From an uncultured Bacteroidota bacterium (GTDB lineage Bacteria > Bacteroidota > Bacteroidia > Bacteroidales > P3): a DNA stretch of 64,000 nucleotides. Positions 49,195 through 57,475 of the stretch are shown piece by piece; positions within the stretch are counted from its first letter, which is position 1, and each line of letters starts with the position of its first letter. The notes below the pieces were generated by a model. The model saw only the letters and a program-made list of their open reading frames with translations, was not told the DNA's origin and made no database searches. Position numbers and translations under genes: made by a program. The DNA lies in assembly GCA_902774395.1 (NCBI GenBank), contig CACYIK010000007.1:1-64000 (forward strand), read 5' to 3'.

Positions 49195-50046
49195 ATGAAA
49201 AAATGTAAACTATTGTTTGCTATTGTTTTTTTCATTCTTTGCGCGATATCACCTATAGCTGCAAGCCCTGTTGATTCTATCGTCAATATGGGAAATGATA
49301 CATCCGCTCGTGCACAAATAGACAGTCTTTTGTCTGCAGAATTGAATCTTGCAGTAAAAAAAGAAGTGTCCAGACAGATTGACGGTGAAATACTGGAATT
49401 AAAAATAGATAGAATTTCCAATGACAAATTGAGTAAAATACAGGCGACACATGATGGATGGGTAATTGGAATTGTTACAATTCTGGTTGCATTAACAGGT
49501 ATTGTTATTCCCTTAATATTAAATCAAAATCGAGAAAAAAAGATAAATGAGCTGGAAAAAAAACTTAAAGACATTGTCACGATAGTTCAAAAGTCCGCTG
49601 ATACTGCGGAATATTCAGCTAAATATGCGGAGTTTTCCGTAAAGCTTTCCCGTGCATTAAGTAACACTAACGTTGGAGTAAAAATTGGATATTATACAAG
49701 TATTATCAAAGAATATCAGCAGTTCGACTATGTCTCAGTAGCATATAATTGTCGTGGAACATGTTATCATGGAATGGGTAAATTCGATAAGGCTATAGAG
49801 AATTATACAATGGCAATTGAAAGAAGTCCAAACTTTGACATGGCATATTATAACCGGGGAAATGCTCAAGCAAAAAAAGGCCTGTTTAATAATGCCATTG
49901 AGGATTATACAAAATCACTAAAGGTAAACCCTGAATTTGCAATAGCTTATTGGAGTCGAGGAAAAATGTATGAAAAAATTGGTGAGCACCAAAAAGCTAT
50001 AGACGATATTGAAAAAGCCAAATTGCTTGACCCAAACTTGAAATAG
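49195..50046 (+). CDS. TPR protein with signal peptide and membrane helix
   Basis: 283 residues. A signal peptide (LLFAIVFFILCAISPIAASP) is followed by a ~60-residue helical region, one membrane helix (WVIGIVTILVALTGIVIPLIL), a coiled coil (REKKINELEKKLKDIVTIVQ) and three TPR units (YNCRGTCYHGMGKFDKAIEN, YYNRGNAQAKKGLFNNAIED, YWSRGKMYEKIGEHQKAIDD). With a cleaved signal, the TPRs would face the cytoplasm, so it could link an envelope event to an inside partner. TATCTTTG at 49159-49166 is its -7 element. AT-rich like the rest of the island. Confidence 0.7.
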   Translation: MKKCKLLFAIVFFILCAISPIAASPVDSIVNMGNDTSARAQIDSLLSAELNLAVKKEVSRQIDGEILELKIDRISNDKLSKIQATHDGWVIGIVTILVALTGIVIPLILNQNREKKINELEKKLKDIVTIVQKSADTAEYSAKYAEFSVKLSRALSNTNVGVKIGYYTSIIKEYQQFDYVSVAYNCRGTCYHGMGKFDKAIENYTMAIERSPNFDMAYYNRGNAQAKKGLFNNAIEDYTKSLKVNPEFAIAYWSRGKMYEKIGEHQKAIDDIEKAKLLDPNLK

Positions 50047-50071
50047 GCTAATTTTTCTATATGCCTAAAAA

Positions 50072-50125
50072 ATGCATATCGACCTTGCGCCGTTGCAAGG
50101 GTACTTGGATTGTGTTTACTGGCAG
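50072..50125 (+). pseudogene. Remnant of a dus (tRNA-dihydrouridine synthase) gene start
   Basis: The first codons read MHIDLAPLQGYLDCVYWQ, which matches the Dus N-terminus seen intact at 53890 (AFAPLQGYTDAVYRR). The similarity then stops and no Dus catalytic motif follows, so this is a truncated copy. Confidence 0.6.
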
Positions 50126-50246
50126 GTGAGCTACAGACCTTTGTGCAGCTGGCGTTGCTGCAACTCCTTGGATGGCAGTTCGGTCATTTCTGACGATAGG
50201 TACGGTTGCGGTTACCGCCATGAGTTTCCTGATGGCTGGACTCAGA
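50126..50246. other. Degenerate coding remnant
   Basis: On the plus strand short open pieces (QLLGWQFGHF; TIGTVAVTAMSFLMAG) in broken frames look like the remains of a membrane protein. They lie between the dus remnant and the fic gene, consistent with a site of repeated insertion and decay. Confidence 0.35.
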
Positions 50247-51755
50247 TTACATTAGACTCTGTACAAATTGTGCAAACGATTCGATGTTCTCTCCCACACT
50301 CGCTTGTTCCAGTGTTTCCATATATTCTTGACGACGATTCATGGGAACCACAACCCAAGGATAGCCAGCCGTAACTAACTGGCTGTTCATCACAAATCGA
50401 GCGGTGCGACCGTTGCCATCCATGTATGGATGGATATACACAAAGAAGAAATGCCCTAAAATAGCACGCACCAACGCATTGTCCTCCTTTGTCATCAAAT
50501 CAGACAAGGTGCTCATTGCATCCAGAACGGCATCTGGATTCAAAGGTGTATGCATCGAGTTTCGGATATACACCTGACTTCTACGGTATCCTAACAGGTC
50601 CGATGCTTTCACAATGCCAGCTCTAATGCATGGTTCAAACAACTGAAAGTGCCAGTCCTGATGCGTTTTCACATACAACAGCGCTGGTGGCTGACCCGAA
50701 AAGCATTCTGCTACCCCTTGCTTCAGTAGTTCATACGCTTGGTAGTATCCTCTTGCTGCCAACGCATTCCGACGTTCTTTGTCCTCCTCGTCTTTCTCCG
50801 GGTTCCAGTTGCCACTTCGGACACGCTCCAGCAACTCTTCTGTAATCTTATACCCCTCTATCGACAAGGAGTTGTAGCTATCTTTCACATACGTGGCATC
50901 CATCATGGCTAACACGGATGCAGCATCTTTCTTCGTCGGTTTGACTTTCACGATTTCCAGTACCACTTTCCGCATCTGCATCCACATCAGACGGATACGC
51001 GATGCATATGGAGATTCTGCAAATATCTCCATCTTTATATTCTCCTCAAACGGATTCTCCTCCGATACCGTATAACCCACCTGACGCATCATACGCAGTA
51101 TCTCATCGGCCATCTCCTCACGACCAATGGAGCGCAACGCGCCAGCAACACGCCCCGCGCGGGTAGTGTGCCCCCCATCAATTGCTGCCGACACCAATGG
51201 CGACACATCCTTCAAGCTGGCCAGACAAGTCCTTGCCTCCAATGCATTGCATCGATAATAATCTGGCCCCACCATCAACAGAGCATATTCCTTTGGATAT
51301 ATCCGAAATCCATAGCGAGATTCCTGAACTACATTTGGAGGCAATGTAGCTTTGATGTCCACAATGGATGTCCCAAAAGGTAGTTGAAGAACATTGTTCG
51401 TTCCGGATTCGCTTCGCACAATCAGCTGCTTGGAAATCACCGTCTTGCCACTGTAGAAATAGAGCGAAAGTTCTGGCGACAGGCACCATGCCCCATTGAA
51501 TTTCTTGTTTAGATAAGCCGTCACAAAACTCCAGTACGACACATACCATACTGTGGAGTCTCCTTCTCTTCCCGGCATTGACGGAATATACCAGCCTTTG
51601 ATGACCATTTGCAAATAGCCACTATTCACCAATCGTTCGGTATGAATCCTGCCCAATGTATCAGCTCCGTGAATCACCAAATTGTCTCCATGGGCATCCT
51701 GAAATGTCTTCAGTATCTCCATAGATTCAGCCAGTTTTTCCTGTATCGTTGCCAT
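50247..51755 (-). CDS. Fic family protein with AbiEi-like N-terminal domain
   Basis: 502 residues. The Fic core motif is HPYMDGNGRTARF (H442), which transfers AMP or a related group to target proteins. The inhibitory helix motif S296xxxE300G301 (SLSIEG) precedes it, so it is a class II self-inhibited Fic. The N-terminal ~200 residues (GADTLGRIHTERLVNSGYLQ, KGWYIPSMPG) resemble the winged-helix antitoxin/regulator domain of AbiEi, giving a fusion that may both sense and act. Target unknown; a toxin-antitoxin-like or defence role fits the island. Consensus promoter upstream with a ~185-base leader. Confidence 0.85.
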   Translation of the reverse strand: MATIQEKLAESMEILKTFQDAHGDNLVIHGADTLGRIHTERLVNSGYLQMVIKGWYIPSMPGREGDSTVWYVSYWSFVTAYLNKKFNGAWCLSPELSLYFYSGKTVISKQLIVRSESGTNNVLQLPFGTSIVDIKATLPPNVVQESRYGFRIYPKEYALLMVGPDYYRCNALEARTCLASLKDVSPLVSAAIDGGHTTRAGRVAGALRSIGREEMADEILRMMRQVGYTVSEENPFEENIKMEIFAESPYASRIRLMWMQMRKVVLEIVKVKPTKKDAASVLAMMDATYVKDSYNSLSIEGYKITEELLERVRSGNWNPEKDEEDKERRNALAARGYYQAYELLKQGVAECFSGQPPALLYVKTHQDWHFQLFEPCIRAGIVKASDLLGYRRSQVYIRNSMHTPLNPDAVLDAMSTLSDLMTKEDNALVRAILGHFFFVYIHPYMDGNGRTARFVMNSQLVTAGYPWVVVPMNRRQEYMETLEQASVGENIESFAQFVQSLM

Positions 51756-51833
51756 AATATTTAGAGGTGTTTATACTATTAATATTAATATTAATTATAT
51801 GTTTATAATATTAAATTATTGATCATTATTACT

Positions 51834-51934
51834 ATTAGTATATTTTGTATTATGATTATTAGTATATTTTGTATTATGATTATTAGTATATTTTGTAGTA
51901 TGATTATTAGTATTTTCTGTATTAATATTAGTGG
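51834..51934. repeat. 24-bp tandem repeat in the fic leader
   Basis: ATTAGTATATTTTGTATTATGATT occurs in three contiguous copies from 51834 plus a decayed fourth. It lies inside the predicted 5' leader of the fic transcript. The rest of 51756-52136 is AT-rich without a gene. Confidence 0.85.
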
Positions 51935-51946
51935 TTTTTGACCCTG

Positions 51947-51977
51947 CAAAGATACAAACTTTTTCTTAATCAGCAAA
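51947..51977 (-). promoter_or_regulatory. fic promoter
   Basis: Minus-strand TTTG (51974-51977), 19-base spacer, TATCTTTG (51947-51954): exact consensus. Confidence 0.8.
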
Positions 51978-52136
51978 ATATTTTTTTATTATAGATTTAT
52001 ATGTTTTTACTACTTTTACTATTATAGTAAAAGAATGTGTTTCTATTATTAGTATTTGGTGTTATTTTATTATGTATAATCCATATCATTGCAAAATAAT
52101 TCATCTTATCCCAAAGAAAATCCGTATCTTTGCAAA

Positions 52137-52748
52137 ATGAAAATTAATATGGAAATGGAATCTATCAACACCGCCAATATGTGCTCACACCTGCAGCGGA
52201 AGCTGTTTGACGCTGACGGCGAATACCACCAGATATGGCTGGATTTGCAGGAGGACCCCGAGCTGACCGCCGTGGTGCGCGCGCGGCAGCTGCATATTTA
52301 TCGTGATGGAAGAAAAGTGCTGGTGCTGGCAGGCAAGTCGGCTCCCAAGATTCTCCGTGAGGACCCCATCTGCGAGATGCTGAAGCAGGTAGAGACCACA
52401 GAGCTTTTCCGTACGTCGCGGAGTTGGGACGGGGCCGCGCTACCCGACTATCCAAAGGGGCGCCCCGAGCTGGTGGCGGTGAAATATGTCATTCCGCAAG
52501 GCAGGAAGCTCGGCTGGCACCACCACGACGCCATGAACCATGGCGTGCTGGTGCAGGGCGAGCTGACCATCGTTGCTGTGGATGGCACCGAGAAGGTCGT
52601 CCACGAGGACGAGGCCATCGTCGAGATGGTCGGCACCGTCCACCATGGCGAAAATCGAGGCTCCAAGCCCGTCGTCCTCTACATGTTCTACCTCTCGCAG
52701 AAAGGCATGCCACTGTCTGTGCCGCATCCCGAAATACCAATCGAATAA
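52137..52748 (+). CDS. Cupin-domain protein
   Basis: 203 residues from the ATG at 52137; ATGs at 52149 and 52155 are also possible. The N-terminal half is helical (SHLQRKLFDADGEYHQIWLD). The C-terminal half is a cupin barrel with metal-site residues in GWHHHDAMNHGVLVQGELTI and VGTVHHGENRGSKP. Substrate unknown. The -7 element TATCTTTG ends at 52132, only four bases before the first ATG, so that start would be leaderless; a start at 52155 would have a short leader. GC content returns to the genome norm here, marking the island edge. Confidence 0.75.
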   Translation: MKINMEMESINTANMCSHLQRKLFDADGEYHQIWLDLQEDPELTAVVRARQLHIYRDGRKVLVLAGKSAPKILREDPICEMLKQVETTELFRTSRSWDGAALPDYPKGRPELVAVKYVIPQGRKLGWHHHDAMNHGVLVQGELTIVAVDGTEKVVHEDEAIVEMVGTVHHGENRGSKPVVLYMFYLSQKGMPLSVPHPEIPIE

Positions 52749-52766
52749 ACAAGATAACAAAGATAT

Positions 52767-53819
52767 ATGAAACAAATACTTATGATGACTATGTTTGCGG
52801 CCTTGTTTTGTGGCTGCGGAAATTCAAAAAACAATGAGTCGGTGAAGACCGTCAATGTAGAGGAGTTCGCTGAAAAGATGGCACAGCAGGATGTGCGGCT
52901 CATCGACGTGCGGACCCCCAAGGAGTATGCCGAAGGACACCTCGCGGGGGCGGAGAATATTGACGTGAAGGCCGATGACTTCGCGGAGCGCATAAAAGAC
53001 ATCAAGGGTACGGTGGCCGTCTACTGCCGTGGCGGCAGGAGGAGCCTCAAGGCAGCCGAGCAACTCGCCAAGCAGGGCTGCACGGTGTACAACCTCGACG
53101 GCGGCATCCTCGCCTGGCAGAAGGCCGGAAAGGCGACAACGACGGTGGAGACGGACGTCTTTATTACCCAGAGTGGGAAGCTGGTGAAGATCCACGCGCT
53201 GATGCACTCGAGCATACGTATCGAGTACGACGGGCGCGAGATAGAGATTGACCCTTGCAGTAACCTGCGCGGCCGCACGGTGGATTACGCCACGATGCCC
53301 AAGGCCGACATTATCCTTGTCACCCATGAGCATTTCGACCACTTTGATACCGTCGCACTTCGACAGCTTGACGCAGAAGAGACAATGTTGTTAATGAACC
53401 AACGATGCGTAGACCTGTATGGTGGAGACCGTCACTCTTTGAAAAATGGCGACCGATTGGAATTCGCCATGTGTCCCGCACTTTACCTCGAAGTGGTTCC
53501 TGCCTACAACACCACCGCTGAGCATCTGCAGTTCCACCCCAAGGGGCGCGACAACGGCTATATCCTCACCCTCGACGGCCTGCGCATCTACATCGCTGGC
53601 GACACCGAGGACATCCCCGAGATGGCCGACATCAAAGACATCGACATTGCCTTCCTGCCCTGCAACCAGCCCTTCACGATGACGCCGGAGCAGCTGGTGA
53701 AGGCCGCCCAGATGGTGAACCCCAAGGTGCTGTTCCCCTACCATTACGGCGAGACCGACGTGAGAGGCATCCCTGCCCAGCTGCCGGGCATTGACGTGCG
53801 TATCCGCCACTACGAATAG
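52767..53819 (+). CDS. Lipoprotein fusing rhodanese and metallo-beta-lactamase folds
   Basis: Lipobox ALFCGC (lipidated Cys near 16) precedes a rhodanese domain (RLIDVRTPKEYAEGHLAGA, active loop VYCRGGRRS with the sulfur-carrying Cys) and then a UlaG/RomA-like metallo-beta-lactamase domain. That domain has VTHEHFDHF for the first metal site, later GDTED and FPYHYGET. Rhodanese plus MBL pairs are known in persulfide dioxygenase systems, but there the order is usually MBL first and cytoplasmic. Here both are secreted and the MBL part is of the UlaG type. Cotranscribed with the cupin gene 18 bases upstream. Confidence 0.82.
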   Translation: MKQILMMTMFAALFCGCGNSKNNESVKTVNVEEFAEKMAQQDVRLIDVRTPKEYAEGHLAGAENIDVKADDFAERIKDIKGTVAVYCRGGRRSLKAAEQLAKQGCTVYNLDGGILAWQKAGKATTTVETDVFITQSGKLVKIHALMHSSIRIEYDGREIEIDPCSNLRGRTVDYATMPKADIILVTHEHFDHFDTVALRQLDAEETMLLMNQRCVDLYGGDRHSLKNGDRLEFAMCPALYLEVVPAYNTTAEHLQFHPKGRDNGYILTLDGLRIYIAGDTEDIPEMADIKDIDIAFLPCNQPFTMTPEQLVKAAQMVNPKVLFPYHYGETDVRGIPAQLPGIDVRIRHYE

Positions 53820-53889
53820 GTATCTCCTGCTCGCTTCACTCACGAAATTTTGTAAATCTCGTAAATTTATTGCTGACGCAAGATTAACG

Positions 53890-54822
53890 ATGGGAGAATA
53901 TTACATCGCTTTTGCGCCGCTGCAAGGGTATACCGATGCGGTGTACCGGCGGGCACACTGGGAGTGTGTCGGCGGGGTGGACGAGTATTATACGCCGTTC
54001 GTAAGGATCGAAAAGGGGGAAATCAGAAAGAAAGATTTGCGGGATACCGACCCTGCTGCCAACGCCGGTGTGCCTACGGTGCCGCAGGTGATAGCCAAGG
54101 ACGGCGACGAGTTCGTCCGATTGTGCGATGCGTTGCAAGGGCAGGGGTGGGGTAGGATAGACCTCAATATGGGCTGTCCCTTCCCCATGCAGGTGAAGGC
54201 TGGACGAGGAAGCGGACTGCTACAACATCCTGAACGCGTGGAGGAGATACTTAAAGAGATGCAAAGACGGCCCGAGGTGACCTTTTCTGTCAAGATGCGC
54301 TTGGGGCAGGAGAGCGAGGAAGAAGGATTAATGGTGATGCCGATTATCAACGAGATGCCGCTGCTGCATGTCACGCTGCATCCACGCTCGGGAAAGCAAC
54401 AATACAAAGGCATGGCCGACCGCGAGGCATTCGCAAGATTTATGGAAAATATTACTCACCCGCTAATATTCAATGGAGACATTCTTCAATTGTCCTCTCA
54501 CTCCCTCTCACTCCCTTTCACTCCCTCTCACTCCAAAGAAAAAGTCAAAGGTATGATGATTGGCCGCGGGCTGTTGGCTCGGCCGTGGATGCTCAGCGAC
54601 AAAGAGCCGCACGAGGTTGTCAGGGATATGCACACCGTTGTCTACCGTCACGCAGTAGAAAGCCTTTGCGGCGACAGCCAAATTCTCTCGCGACTCCATG
54701 CCTTTTGGGAGTATCTCGACATCCCGCACAAGCAGAAAAAGGCCATAATGAAAGCCGCCACGCTACCTCGTTATCGTGAGGCGGTGGCGGCTGCAATCTC
54801 ATCGGTTCTACATGGTGAGTGA
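53890..54822 (+). CDS. tRNA-dihydrouridine synthase family protein
   Basis: 310 residues from the ATG at 53890. The FMN-binding TIM barrel starts AFAPLQGYTDAVYRRAHW, has the active-site motif DLNMGCPFPMQVKAGRGSGL (catalytic Cys), VKMRLG and HVTLHPRSGKQQYKG, and the GMMIGRGLLARPWML phosphate loop. It reduces uridines in tRNA using NADPH. Between FNGDILQ and MIGRGLL, where relatives have a variable linker, the DNA is CTCTCACTCC tandem repeat and encodes LSSHSLSLPFTPSHS. The enzyme frame remains open. Confidence 0.9.
   Translation: MGEYYIAFAPLQGYTDAVYRRAHWECVGGVDEYYTPFVRIEKGEIRKKDLRDTDPAANAGVPTVPQVIAKDGDEFVRLCDALQGQGWGRIDLNMGCPFPMQVKAGRGSGLLQHPERVEEILKEMQRRPEVTFSVKMRLGQESEEEGLMVMPIINEMPLLHVTLHPRSGKQQYKGMADREAFARFMENITHPLIFNGDILQLSSHSLSLPFTPSHSKEKVKGMMIGRGLLARPWMLSDKEPHEVVRDMHTVVYRHAVESLCGDSQILSRLHAFWEYLDIPHKQKKAIMKAATLPRYREAVAAAISSVLHGE
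54489..54534. repeat. Half R2 element inside dus
   Basis: ATTGTCC, the right core end of the R2 family, followed by four 10-base units of CTCTCACTCC type. The left half is missing. Confidence 0.7.
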
Positions 54823-54846
54823 TGTAGTAGCCTGAGTTTTATGCCA

Positions 54847-56043
54847 TTATTTATCTCCGTTCATTAATGCTATCATTGTAGCCAAGGCCTTAAATCCAAA
54901 AGTGGTGGCAGCTTTCTTGTGGGCGGGGGTGTCGCCGGAGGGACCGATTTCCTCGATGTCCAGGTCGATATTATCGGAGGGTAAGCCATTTTCGATGAGG
55001 AAACTATACATATTCTCGGTGTTGACCACCGGCACATAGTCGTCCAGGCTGCTGTGGAAGAGCATAATCTTCTCGTTGCCACGGGGCGTCCAGCCTTTGC
55101 AGAGATTGTCGAGGTCGAGGGCCGCCATCATGGTATTGGAGAGGCTGCTGGTGCTATCGCGCATGGCTTCGGTGGTGTACTGGTCGATGGTGAGTGGGCC
55201 AATCATTGCGTCAATTTCCTCGAGAGTATAACGCTTGCTGAGAATCCATTCGTCGATGTGGCTGAGTACGGGTTCGGTGAGCATTTCCTCGCGCGCGATG
55301 CCGAGTTTTTTGTACTGGTTGTAGGCGAGCATCACGCTGACCACCGTGCTGGGCGCGCCTGCGAAGGTGGCGGAGATGAACTGGCGGTAGGTCTCGGGGA
55401 GGTCGTAGACACCGGCACCGGCAAAGGAGTAGGTGATGTCGATGTCGGGATACTTTTCCGCCACCAAGCGTACCACACCCAAGGTGGTCTGCCCACCCTG
55501 CGAGTAGCCGAGATTGAACAACCGGTCACCCCAGGAGTAGCCCTTGGCGGCCATGATTTGCTTGGCGGCGAGCAGGGCATCGACAGCAGCTTGAGCGTTG
55601 GCCTGCGAGATGCAATAGCCTTGGTTTTTCGACTCTGTGGCGCCGAAGCCATAGTAATCGGGCGAAATGGTGATGAGGCTCAACAGCGAGAAGGATTTCT
55701 GTTCCGACAGATTCCCCTTCGACGGACATTGGTCGGCACGGTAGACGGTGTAGTGGTTGTAGAGCAGCAGTCCCTTGGCGTAGGCACTGTCTTTCACTTC
55801 GTCGCCGATGGTGATGGTGCCCGAGAGCATCACATCGTTGCCGTAGGGGTCCTTCGAGGGGTAGACGAAGTTGTAGGCGGTGAAGGATTTGTCCGAGTAG
55901 TAGGTCGAGTCGGTGATGTGAGCTTCAGTAATCAAATAGGGGTCGAAGCCACGTCCGTGGGGGTCGTCGTCTTTGGTGCATCCGACAACGGTCAGGATGG
56001 CGGAAATCAGCATATAGGTGCTGATCTTCTTAAATTTGGACAT
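54847..56043 (-). CDS. Secreted alpha/beta-hydrolase lipoprotein (lipase-like)
   Basis: The start at 56043 gives a lipobox VVGC (Cys 22) and an acidic start of the mature part. The alpha/beta-hydrolase fold shows the nucleophile elbow FNLGYSQGGQTTLGV, an oxyanion region ISPDYYGFGATES, and a late HSSLDDYVPVVNTENM acid loop; the last His is harder to place (TPAHKKA). The overall layout matches secretory lipases and prolyl-type esterases of the LIP family. It should act at the cell surface. -7 element at 56081-56088. Confidence 0.8.
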   Translation of the reverse strand: MSKFKKISTYMLISAILTVVGCTKDDDPHGRGFDPYLITEAHITDSTYYSDKSFTAYNFVYPSKDPYGNDVMLSGTITIGDEVKDSAYAKGLLLYNHYTVYRADQCPSKGNLSEQKSFSLLSLITISPDYYGFGATESKNQGYCISQANAQAAVDALLAAKQIMAAKGYSWGDRLFNLGYSQGGQTTLGVVRLVAEKYPDIDITYSFAGAGVYDLPETYRQFISATFAGAPSTVVSVMLAYNQYKKLGIAREEMLTEPVLSHIDEWILSKRYTLEEIDAMIGPLTIDQYTTEAMRDSTSSLSNTMMAALDLDNLCKGWTPRGNEKIMLFHSSLDDYVPVVNTENMYSFLIENGLPSDNIDLDIEEIGPSGDTPAHKKAATTFGFKALATMIALMNGDK

Positions 56044-56109
56044 GGTATGCTGTTTTGTTAAATGGTGCTTTCCTTGGCTGCAAAGATACAAATATTGGGT
56101 GATGTGGCA

Positions 56110-57309
56110 TTATTTTGAGAACATCACCTTCTCGCTGTTGAACATGCGAGTGAGGCCCCAGACGGCAATACTGGTATAGACGATGTTGGCGGCCAGGGTG
56201 ATGAGGACGGGCGTCCACTGCAGTTCGTGGGCGAAGACGGCGGTCATCACCTCGATGCTGTTGTAGAAGGGGATGAGGTAGACGGCGAGGTTCTCGCTGG
56301 CGCCGTTCTGGAACATAGGCATGAGGCCGCAGAGCATCACCACAAGCATGAAGGGGGTGATCATGGTGCCGGCATTCTTGACGTCTTTGGCCAGTGCCGA
56401 GAGGAGGCTGACGGCGGAAGCCATGATGAGTACCGAGGCCAGGATGATGAGCAGCAGTACAATGTAGTCGGAACCGGTGTAGTTGAGGCCCAGTTCCACG
56501 CCTTCCGCGTCGGCTTGTATCATCTTGGGCAGCGAGAGGACGATGCCGATGAAGCTGGAGAGTCCGCTGAGGAGTGCTATGGCACTGAGTGACACAATCT
56601 TTCCGAGGGCTAGTTCGTTGCGCTTCATCGGGGTGACGAGGAGTGTTGCGATGGTGCCGCGCTCTTTCTCGCCAGCAATGGCGCTGGGGGCTATGGCCAT
56701 GACGCCGCTGAAGAGCATCATGAGGATAAGCATGGGGATGAGTTTGGAGAGGATGTTGCCCAGCACGTCGTCGCTGCTGGCTTGGTCGAAGGTCTGCTCT
56801 TCGCAGTCGGCGCGGTTGATGTCGAAGCGGTTGCTCATCTGGTCCTCGAAGGAGGTGAACATGGTCTCGAGCATGGTATAGACGCGTTGAGAGGCGTTAT
56901 TGGCCGAGTTGTAGTAAATCTCGATATTGGGGGCCAACTCACCGCTCTGAGGGTCGTAGGTGACGAGCAATGTGTCGAAGTCGGTCGGGAAGCGCAGGAG
57001 CACGGTGTTAATCTCTTTGTCTTCCAGGAGGTCGATGTCCTTCTGTGTGAAGGGGGAGGGGAGGACCTTGATGTTGAGGCTGTCGGTGTCGGCGAACATT
57101 GGTGCTAAGGTCTCGGGCATATTCTCCACGCGGACGGTGACGTTCTCGTCCATGCCTTCGGTCATCATCTGGCTCATGCCGTTGCCCATGAGGGTGTAGA
57201 TGAGGTAGATGAGCAGGCCGGGCATGATGATGGCGGTGAATATCAGTTGGCGGTCGCCGAAGAAGCGGGCGAACTCTTTCTTGATTATCGTTAAGGTATT
57301 TGATTTCAT
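56110..57309 (-). CDS. ABC transporter permease (NatB/YhaP-like)
   Basis: 399 residues: one helix near the N-terminus (IIMPGLLIYLIYTLMG), a periplasmic domain of ~140 residues (MPETLAPMFADTDSLNIKVL), then five more helices with the EKERGTIATLLVTPMKRNEL coupling segment that identifies the ABC2 permease family (NatB, CcmB-like). With the ATPase upstream on the same strand it forms an exporter, possibly for sodium or small compounds. An R2 repeat lies between the two genes. Confidence 0.88.
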   Translation of the reverse strand: MKSNTLTIIKKEFARFFGDRQLIFTAIIMPGLLIYLIYTLMGNGMSQMMTEGMDENVTVRVENMPETLAPMFADTDSLNIKVLPSPFTQKDIDLLEDKEINTVLLRFPTDFDTLLVTYDPQSGELAPNIEIYYNSANNASQRVYTMLETMFTSFEDQMSNRFDINRADCEEQTFDQASSDDVLGNILSKLIPMLILMMLFSGVMAIAPSAIAGEKERGTIATLLVTPMKRNELALGKIVSLSAIALLSGLSSFIGIVLSLPKMIQADAEGVELGLNYTGSDYIVLLLIILASVLIMASAVSLLSALAKDVKNAGTMITPFMLVVMLCGLMPMFQNGASENLAVYLIPFYNSIEVMTAVFAHELQWTPVLITLAANIVYTSIAVWGLTRMFNSEKVMFSK

Positions 57310-57334
57310 GATGATATTATTTTTGTTAGTAGTT

Positions 57335-57475
57335 AAAGAAGTTAAATGTAGTTAGCTCACTGCGTTCGCCTGGGTAGTTAAAGGACAATAGCACCAGCAA
57401 TAAGCAATGACCGCGCCAGCCTTCATTTGTTCTTTAACTACTTTTGACTACCTTTAACTACCACAGTTTATTGTT
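57335..57475. repeat. R2 hairpin repeat, copy D
   Basis: Core GGACAATAGCACCAGC to CATTTGTTC (57383-57431) with GTAGTTAAAG units to the left and CTTTAACTAC units to the right. The core matches the 28 and 31 kb copies at its ends; the arms do not, yet are complementary to each other. Confidence 0.8.

Noticed and set aside
51834-51934. CRISPR array
   Set aside because: The 24-base units are contiguous with no spacers, and no cas genes are in the window.
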